A DNA stretch of 64,000 bases from Neorhizobium populisoli (GTDB taxonomy: Bacteria > Pseudomonadota > Alphaproteobacteria > Rhizobiales > Rhizobiaceae). Below, piece by piece: positions 59,395-64,000 of this stretch; within the stretch, counting starts at the first letter, position 1, and every line of letters begins with the position of its first letter. The stretch covers positions 558,001 to 622,000 of the forward strand of contig NZ_JAHYCB010000002.1 of assembly GCF_019430945.1 (NCBI RefSeq), given 5' to 3'. The translations under genes and the position numbers were made by a program. Under the pieces are notes generated by a model. The model searched no databases, was not told where the DNA came from, and saw only the letters and a program-made list of their open reading frames with translations.

Positions 59395-61056
59395 GTGTCG
59401 GCGGGATATGGGCGGGACATGCAGCGGATCATCGACGAGCACGAAGAGAGCCGGGCAGATTTCATCGGAGGCCGGATACTGGCCGCTTCTATCGGGCAAG
59501 GGCTGGCTGATAGGGAAATACAGGTCGATAGGGACGAACAGGCGGCGGTATCCATATCGTCCCCCGTTGCAGGGGAACCTCCCGTCTTCCCCCTTGCGGG
59601 GAGCTCGAAGAGCGGGTTGAGACCCGTGGCTCAACCCCAACAGTCAGCGGAGCTGACAGATGGGGGTGGTGCCACGGATACGATGGTAGCGTTTGCTGAA
59701 CCACCCCCCTCCGTCACCTCCGGCGACACCTCCCCCGCAAGGGGGGAGGCCGGCTGGGGGCACGGCCTCAATTCCACATCGAGCGTTGCTGATGATCTAT
59801 ACGCTCCCGACATCGACCAGTTCCTCACTCCTCATGTCGATCGCCTCAACCGCGACTGGGACTATAACGGCCGCCGCGAACAACGCCCGCCCGGTGGCGA
59901 CTGGCGCACATGGCTGATCATGGGCGGCCGCGGATCGGGAAAAACCCGCGCCGGCGCCGAGTGGGTGCATATGCTGGCCACCGCACAAACGCGCTCGGAC
60001 CTGCGCATCGCGCTGGTGGCCGAGACGCTGGGCGATGCCCGCGAGGTGATGATCGACGGCGTTTCCGGCATATGCCGGGTTGCCCGCAACAAGCGGCCGG
60101 ACTTCGAGATTTCCCGCCGCCGGCTGGTCTGGCCGAGCGGCGCGGTAGCGCAGATCTTCTCCTCCGAAGACCCGGAGGCCCTGCGCGGTCCGCAATTCCA
60201 TTTTGCCTGGTGCGACGAACTTGCCAAATGGAAACATGCGCAGGAGACCTTCGACATGCTGCAATTCGGGCTGCGGCTCGGGACATATCCGCGTCAGCTC
60301 GTCACCACCACGCCGCGGCCGGTGCCGATCCTGAAACGGCTGATCGCCGACCCCGGCACGCAGTTGATAAAAATCTCCACCCGCGGCAATGCTGGCAATC
60401 TTGCGCCGGGCTTCATCGAGACGCTGGAACGGCGTTACGGCGGCACGCGGCTCGGCCGGCAGGAGCTGGCCGGCGAGCTGATCGAGGACCGTGAGGATGC
60501 GCTGTGGAAACGCGCCGATCTCGAAGCCTGCGTGATCCGCTTTACCGGCACGCTGCGGCGCATCGTCGTCGCAGTCGATCCGCCCTCCGGCTCGGGCGAA
60601 AACTCCTGCTGCGGCATTGTCGTGGCGGGGCTGGAGACCGGCGGCAGGGCCGTGGTTCTGGCCGATTGCTCGGTGGCGGGCGCAAGTCCGGCCGGTTGGG
60701 CCAATGCCGTGGCAAACGCCTATCAGCGCTTCCAGGCCGATCGTGTCGTGGCGGAAGTGAACCAGGGCGGCGAGATGGTGACGGCGATGCTGAAAAGCGT
60801 CGATGCCGCCCTGCCGGTGACGATGGTGCGGGCGACGCGCGGAAAATTCCTGCGGGCCGAACCGGTCGCAGCCCTCTACGAACAGGGGCGCGTGGCGCAT
60901 GCGGGGCGGTTCACGGAATTGGAAGATCAGATGTGCGACTTCGGCCCGAACGGTCTGTCCACGGGCCGGTCGCCCGACCGGCTGGATGCGCTGGTCTGGG
61001 CGTTGACGGCGCTCCTGCTGGAGGGCCAGTCGGAGCCGCGCGTCAGAGGTGTGTGA
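59395..61056 (+). CDS. Large terminase (DNA-packaging ATPase), GTA type, with an in-frame repeat
   Basis: A 553-residue packaging motor ATPase/nuclease. Walker A GGRGSGKT is at residues 177-184 in GDWRTWLIMGGRGSGKTRAGAEWVHML; Walker B is in FHFAWCDELAKW; the nuclease part opens IVVAVDPPSGSGENSC and the protein ends DRLDALVWALTALLLEGQ. The start is set at GTG 59395, ten bases after the previous stop with AGGA upstream; an ATG at 59254 in the same frame has GAGGA but would overlap the previous gene by 131 bases. Residues 57-122 come from a palindromic repeat; no start codon lies between the repeat and Walker A, except an ATG inside the repeat, so repeat sequence is translated in any case. The normal N-terminus before Walker A is much shorter. 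Confidence 0.85.
   Translation: MSAGYGRDMQRIIDEHEESRADFIGGRILAASIGQGLADREIQVDRDEQAAVSISSPVAGEPPVFPLAGSSKSGLRPVAQPQQSAELTDGGGATDTMVAFAEPPPSVTSGDTSPARGEAGWGHGLNSTSSVADDLYAPDIDQFLTPHVDRLNRDWDYNGRREQRPPGGDWRTWLIMGGRGSGKTRAGAEWVHMLATAQTRSDLRIALVAETLGDAREVMIDGVSGICRVARNKRPDFEISRRRLVWPSGAVAQIFSSEDPEALRGPQFHFAWCDELAKWKHAQETFDMLQFGLRLGTYPRQLVTTTPRPVPILKRLIADPGTQLIKISTRGNAGNLAPGFIETLERRYGGTRLGRQELAGELIEDREDALWKRADLEACVIRFTGTLRRIVVAVDPPSGSGENSCCGIVVAGLETGGRAVVLADCSVAGASPAGWANAVANAYQRFQADRVVAEVNQGGEMVTAMLKSVDAALPVTMVRATRGKFLRAEPVAALYEQGRVAHAGRFTELEDQMCDFGPNGLSTGRSPDRLDALVWALTALLLEGQSEPRVRGV
59562..59760. repeat. Composite palindromic repeat inside the terminase gene, inverted copy
   Basis: It is the reverse complement of the 20191 unit: CTTCCCCCTTGCGGGGAG, then GCTGACAGATGGGGGTGG, a spacer, CCACCCCCCTCCGTC and CCCCCGCAAGGGGGGAG. 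Within it a further 24-base hairpin, GGGTTGAG-ACCCGTGG-CTCAACCC (59611-59634 region), is inserted next to the first block. It codes for residues 57-122 of the terminase. Confidence 0.83.
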
Positions 61057-61062
61057 ATGTCC

Positions 61063-61398
61063 TTACCGCGTGCAGCCCTGCGCCAGATCGGCATGAAGCC
61101 GCGCTTCCGTCTGCAGCCGGTTGGCATCCGCGCCGCGCGCCGGCGTGAAACAGGCCTGGCCGGGACGAAGTTCTTCGGCGAGGAGTGCTGCTCGTTCTTG
61201 ATGGAAGGCGCACTGTTCGCCGGATGTAAGGGTTGAAACGCGCAGCAAAAGCGCGTTCGACCTGGACATGCGATCATCGTGCTCGGCGCGAAGGGTCAGG
61301 CAAGCCGGGTCGAGGCTGTTCCTGAACATCAGGCCCACAAAAAACAGAAGCGCCGCTCCCAGAAGGACCGGCGTCAGATAGTTTCGCAGTTTCGGCAT
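61063..61398 (-). CDS. Small membrane protein in the GTA region
   Basis: A 111-residue protein with an N-terminal helix (LRNYLTPVLLGAALLFFVGLMF, residues 4-25) and a soluble part with three cysteines (DPACLTLRAEHDD, EQCAFHQERAALLAEEL and QACFTPARGADANRL, ending in QGCTR as the fourth). The ATG at 61398 is preceded by GGAA; a TTG at 61416, directly after the preceding stop, is the alternative. It runs against the packaging genes and ends six bases from the terminase stop. I do not recognise the family. Confidence 0.6.
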   Translation of the reverse strand: MPKLRNYLTPVLLGAALLFFVGLMFRNSLDPACLTLRAEHDDRMSRSNALLLRVSTLTSGEQCAFHQERAALLAEELRPGQACFTPARGADANRLQTEARLHADLAQGCTR

Positions 61399-61416
61399 AC
61401 TGTTCCGAAAGATCAA

Positions 61417-61545
61417 TCAGCCCTGCTTTGCAGGCTTTGCCGGAGCGCTCTCGCGCATCTGTTTCCATTCGGATTCCAGACGCTCGACGATGTGCTGCGG
61501 AATGGGGTTCGAAGGGGCTGCCTGCACCGGCTGCTGCATCATCAT
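61417..61545 (-). CDS. 42-residue protein in the GTA region
   Basis: A very short gene with AGAGGAG three bases before the first of three ATG codons in a row (61545, 61542, 61539), so the start could be any of the three with the best spacing at the second or third. The product has a proline-rich head and an amphipathic helix IPQHIVERLESEWKQMRESA. Its stop is followed directly by the next minus-strand gene. The strong ribosome site is the main evidence. A longer frame starting at 61605 has no site. Confidence 0.55.
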   Translation of the reverse strand: MMMQQPVQAAPSNPIPQHIVERLESEWKQMRESAPAKPAKQG

Positions 61546-61704
61546 GATCTCCTCTAGAGTCTGTGGAAGGCTGTCATAAACACCGTCCGGCGCCGTTGGT
61601 TCCATATCGTTAGCGCAAAGTAAAGTTGCCGCTAAATTCTTAAAACGATTTAGTTTTTCTAAACCGATTGAAACATGTGAACTCGGTAAAGGGGTAAGAT
61701 TAAC

Positions 61705-62313
61705 ATGGCACTCAACCGTGCTCTCTTCTTCGACGCCGTTCGCTCCGGTCTGTTTCAAGGCCGGTTGAGCCAGGCGCAGGTCGATGGTCTGGAGGCCATT
61801 CTGAGCGGCTGGCGGGCGCGGGTGCCGGACGGGCGAAGCGATGCTCTCGCCTATGTTCTGGCGACCGCCTTTCACGAGACCGCCGCCACCATGCAGTCGG
61901 TCCGCGAAACGCTGGCGACAACCGACGCGGCCGCGATCGCCCGTCTTGACCGCGCCTTCGCCAAGGGTCTGCTGAGCAACGTCAGGACGCCCTATTGGCG
62001 ACCGGACGATGAGGGCAAAAGCTGGCTCGGTCGCGGCCTGGTGCAACTCACCCATCGACGCAATTACGAAACCATGTCCACCGTCACCGGCATCGACCTC
62101 GTGGCCGACCCGGCCCGCGCCATGCAGATGGACGTGGCGGTAGCGATCCTGATCGAAGGCATGCGCCGCGGCAGTTTCACCGGCAAGCGCCTCGACGACT
62201 ATTTCGGCCCCCGCAAGACCGACTGGCTCGGCGCACGGCGGATCATCAACGGTACCGACCGGGCGGCGCTGGTGGCGCGGCATGCGAGTGCGTTCCTGAA
62301 AGCATTGGGTTGA
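61705..62313 (+). CDS. GH19-like (chitinase/endolysin fold) lytic enzyme
   Basis: A 202-residue protein with the GH19-like lysozyme pattern of phage endolysins: AYVLATAFHETAATMQSVRE with the catalytic-type H-E, then SWLGRGLVQLTHRRNYETMSTVTGIDLVADPARAM, and GARRIINGTDRAALVARHASAFL. Such enzymes cut peptidoglycan, here presumably for GTA or phage release or entry. A position between the large terminase and the portal is unusual. The ATG at 61705 has AAAGGGG upstream at long spacing. Confidence 0.82.
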   Translation: MALNRALFFDAVRSGLFQGRLSQAQVDGLEAILSGWRARVPDGRSDALAYVLATAFHETAATMQSVRETLATTDAAAIARLDRAFAKGLLSNVRTPYWRPDDEGKSWLGRGLVQLTHRRNYETMSTVTGIDLVADPARAMQMDVAVAILIEGMRRGSFTGKRLDDYFGPRKTDWLGARRIINGTDRAALVARHASAFLKALG

Positions 62314-62332
62314 CGGATAGTTTTCGCCTTGA

Positions 62333-62458
62333 CCGCATGTCGACGCGCTGCTGGATGCCGGCCTGATCGAGAAAACGAATGATGGTGCCATCGGTATGCC
62401 GTGGGACCGCATTACCCGTCGAAATGGCCGCTTAAACCCGAGGAATAATCACCCATGA
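62333..62458 (+). pseudogene. Possible remnant of a small DNA-binding-type gene
   Basis: A frame without a start reads VDALLDAGLIEKTNDGAIGM, then PWDRITRRNG and runs to a stop that overlaps the portal start. The order L-x-x-A-G-L-I-E-x-T-x-D-G-x-I-x-x-P resembles the end of small regulator genes. It may be the tail of a lost gene, or chance; the evidence is weak. Confidence 0.3.
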
Positions 62459-63645
62459 AATCTCCATTCCACCTGCCGTGGTTTTTCACGGGCGGGCGAA
62501 AAATTGTGCCTGCAGCCCAGCCGGCCGAAACCAAGATGGCGGCAAGTCTTGCCTCCGGCTTTGCGATCGTCTCCGGCGAGGGGGCGGCGCATTGGTCGGG
62601 GCGGTCCTATGCCGCACTGGCGCGGACGGGCTTCATGCGCAATCCGGTCGCCTATCGCGCCATGCGGATGGTTGCCGAAGCGGCGGCCGCCGTACCCTGG
62701 CTGATATATGACGGCACCGTGGAAGTCGTCGATCATCCGCTATCGGCGCTGCTTGCGCGGCCCAATGCGCGGCAGGGCGGGCCGGATTTTTTCGAGGCGC
62801 TGTACGGGCATCTGCTGCTCGCTGGAAACGCCTATGTCGAGCCGTTGGCGATCGGCGGGACTTTGCGCGAACTGCATCTCCTGAGGCCTGACAGGGTCAG
62901 TGTCGTGGAAGGCCGCGACGGCTGGATTGCGGGTTACGATTATCGCGCTGGCTCCGCGACGCGCCGGCTGCCGGCGGAGGTGGAGGGCGAGGGGCTTGCA
63001 CTCCTGCATCTGAAGCTGTTCCACCCGTTGGACGACCATTCCGGCTTCCCGCCGCTCGGTGCTGCCGGCGCGGCGCTCGACCTGCACAATGCGGCGGCCA
63101 ACTGGAACAAGGCGCTGCTCGACAATTCCGCCAGACCCTCCGGCGCGCTGGTCTACCAGCCGAAGGATGGCGGCAACCTTTCCGCCGACCAGTACGAGCG
63201 GCTGAAGGCGGAGCTGGAAGCCGGTTATGCCGGCGCCGTCAATGCCGGCCGGCCGCTTCTTCTCGAAGGCGGGCTGGACTGGAAGTCGATGGGGCTTTCA
63301 CCGAAGGACATGGATTTCATCGAGGCGAAAAACGGTGCTGCCCGCGATATCGCGCTCGCCTTCGGCGTGCCGCCGATGCTGATCGGCATTCCGGGCGACA
63401 ATACCTATGCCAATTACCAGGAGGCCAACCGCGCCTTCTACCGCCTCACGGTTCTGCCGCTGATCGCCCGCACGGCGGCAAGTTTCTCCGCCTGGCTGTC
63501 TGATGACCATAGTGGCGGGTTGCGGCTGGAGCCGGATCTCGACCGCATCGCCGGACTTGCAGCAGAACGGGATGCGCTCTGGGCGAGGGTAGGGGGCGCG
63601 GCGTTTCTGACCGATGAAGAGAAGCGCGAGGCGGTGGGGTATTGA
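62455..63645 (+). CDS. Phage/GTA portal protein, HK97 type
   Basis: A 396-residue portal protein. AYRAMRMVAEAAAAVPWLIYDG, DFFEALYGHLLLAGNAYVE, LHLLRPDRVSVVEGRDG, ALDLHNAAANWNKALLDNSARPSGALVY and FGVPPMLIGIPGDNTYANYQEANRAFYRLTVLP are the usual HK97 portal blocks in order. It forms the dodecameric entry port for packaged DNA. The ATG at 62455 has AGGA ten bases upstream. It belongs with the terminase in a GTA-like head cluster that continues past the window. Confidence 0.92.
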   Translation: MKSPFHLPWFFTGGRKIVPAAQPAETKMAASLASGFAIVSGEGAAHWSGRSYAALARTGFMRNPVAYRAMRMVAEAAAAVPWLIYDGTVEVVDHPLSALLARPNARQGGPDFFEALYGHLLLAGNAYVEPLAIGGTLRELHLLRPDRVSVVEGRDGWIAGYDYRAGSATRRLPAEVEGEGLALLHLKLFHPLDDHSGFPPLGAAGAALDLHNAAANWNKALLDNSARPSGALVYQPKDGGNLSADQYERLKAELEAGYAGAVNAGRPLLLEGGLDWKSMGLSPKDMDFIEAKNGAARDIALAFGVPPMLIGIPGDNTYANYQEANRAFYRLTVLPLIARTAASFSAWLSDDHSGGLRLEPDLDRIAGLAAERDALWARVGGAAFLTDEEKREAVGY

Positions 63646-63677
63646 AGGGTGTGAGGAGCGGTCAGGCGCAGCCCGGG

Positions 63678-63700
63678 CAATCGATCCAGTGGATCGATTG
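63678..63700. repeat. Perfect 10-bp inverted repeat
   Basis: CAATCGATCC (63678-63687) pairs with GGATCGATTG (63691-63700) around AGT, in a longer GC-rich intergenic stretch (GCCCGGGC before, CGCCCGGAGC after). I see no T-run. The gap 63646-63917 contains no gene that I can support. I remember this palindrome as a repeat in some rhizobia, which is not checked. Confidence 0.6.
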
Positions 63701-63917
63701 TAGCGACGAACGCCCGGAGCATAAGCGAAGGGCCGGGGCTGAGTAGAGAAGCTTGCCCTCATTTCGCGGGTTAAAGCGCTGCTTGAGTTTCCTGAATCAA
63801 CACCTCAGCAACCTGCGCCAACCATCTCGAAAGACTCGATCATCCGCAATTGCTTAAAGTAACGCAGGAAAACGTGCGGGGCTTTATTCTGTCCATTCTA
63901 ATCAAGAGAGATTAAAA

Positions 63918-64000
63918 ATGGCTGACCTTGGAAACGATTCCGGGGTGTGGGCGGCAAAAGCCGTCGGCGCCACGGCGGGGGCGGGGGTCTCGCTCATCTA
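63918..64000 (+). CDS. Start of a small GTA-cluster membrane protein (cut by the window end)
   Basis: The first 27 codons read MADLGNDSGVWAAKAVGATA then GAGVSLI and run off the window. AAGAGAG lies before the ATG. The opening resembles a small holin-like or DUF6107-type membrane protein that follows the portal gene in rhizobial GTA clusters, as far as I remember. Too little is visible for a firm call. Confidence 0.45.
   Translation, partial: MADLGNDSGVWAAKAVGATAGAGVSLI

Noticed and set aside
1..64000. tRNA, rRNA, transposase and CRISPR loci
   Set aside because: I looked for cloverleaf-like T-arm sequence (GGTTCGAATC type), DDE/IS motifs and regular spaced repeats and found none that I could support by eye.

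Overview
This 64 kb window is high-GC chromosomal DNA from an alphaproteobacterium, most likely Rhizobiaceae (Rhizobium/Agrobacterium group). The evidence is a Ros/MucR regulator with the rhizobial Cys-Asp-His-His set, a seven-gene Mnh/Mrp antiporter operon, a DivJ-like cell-cycle kinase, a perfect CtrA box, many rhizobium-restricted DUF proteins (DUF930, DUF1062, DUF1491, DUF2336, DUF5330, DUF6456, DUF1214/1254), GC-rich palindromic intergenic repeats typical of the group, and a gene-transfer-agent (GTA)-like head cluster at the right end. I saw no rRNA, tRNA, insertion sequence or CRISPR array.

Layout. 1-10 kb: the tail of a DUF930 protein, an FAD oxidoreductase, an AI-2E family permease, a two-module VOC dioxygenase, a universal stress protein behind an FNR/FixK-type box, a hemolysin III protein, a GNAT acetyltransferase, a ParDE toxin-antitoxin pair, a LysE exporter, and two EamA permeases around a divergent MarR regulator with twin operators. 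10-20 kb: DUF1062, a cupin, an aldose epimerase, a seven-bladed FG-GAP propeller fused to RTX repeats, a GFA protein, a VOC protein, an ArgP/ArgO-type regulator-exporter pair, a membrane protein, and a secreted dienelactone hydrolase broken by a one-base frameshift. 20-31 kb: MsrB, mnhA-G (interrupted twice by repeats), MucR, a stand-alone DnaA domain IV protein with a DUF6456 partner, SufE and DUF5330. 31-46 kb: the DivJ-like kinase, a peptidoglycan-binding membrane protein, a LysR/tautomerase pair, exported proteins, DUF1491 followed by an RTX remnant, DUF2336, DUF1214/1254, an outer-membrane barrel, a phytase-like esterase, an ECF41 sigma factor with its AhpD-like partner and a matching promoter, and an alpha/beta hydrolase. 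46-58 kb: the copper system copA-hmrR plus copZ with two CueR-type operators, a LuxR protein, a YcgN-like protein, a class A penicillin-binding protein, an MFS permease, SelO and a degenerate TraB/GumN-like protein. 58.6-64 kb: GTA-like packaging genes (small terminase-like, large terminase, GH19-like endolysin, portal, start of a small membrane protein) interrupted by a minus-strand pair of small genes.

The most unusual signal is that the palindromic repeats that are normally intergenic here also lie in frame inside two protein genes: the copper ATPase copA (in the P-domain just before the GDGIND hinge) and the large terminase (N-terminal to the Walker A motif). In both the reading frame stays open and the conserved motifs on each side are intact, as with the Rickettsia palindromic elements. 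Other copies split the otherwise overlapping mnh operon at two junctions. Annotations rest on reading the sequence and on family knowledge; no database search was possible.
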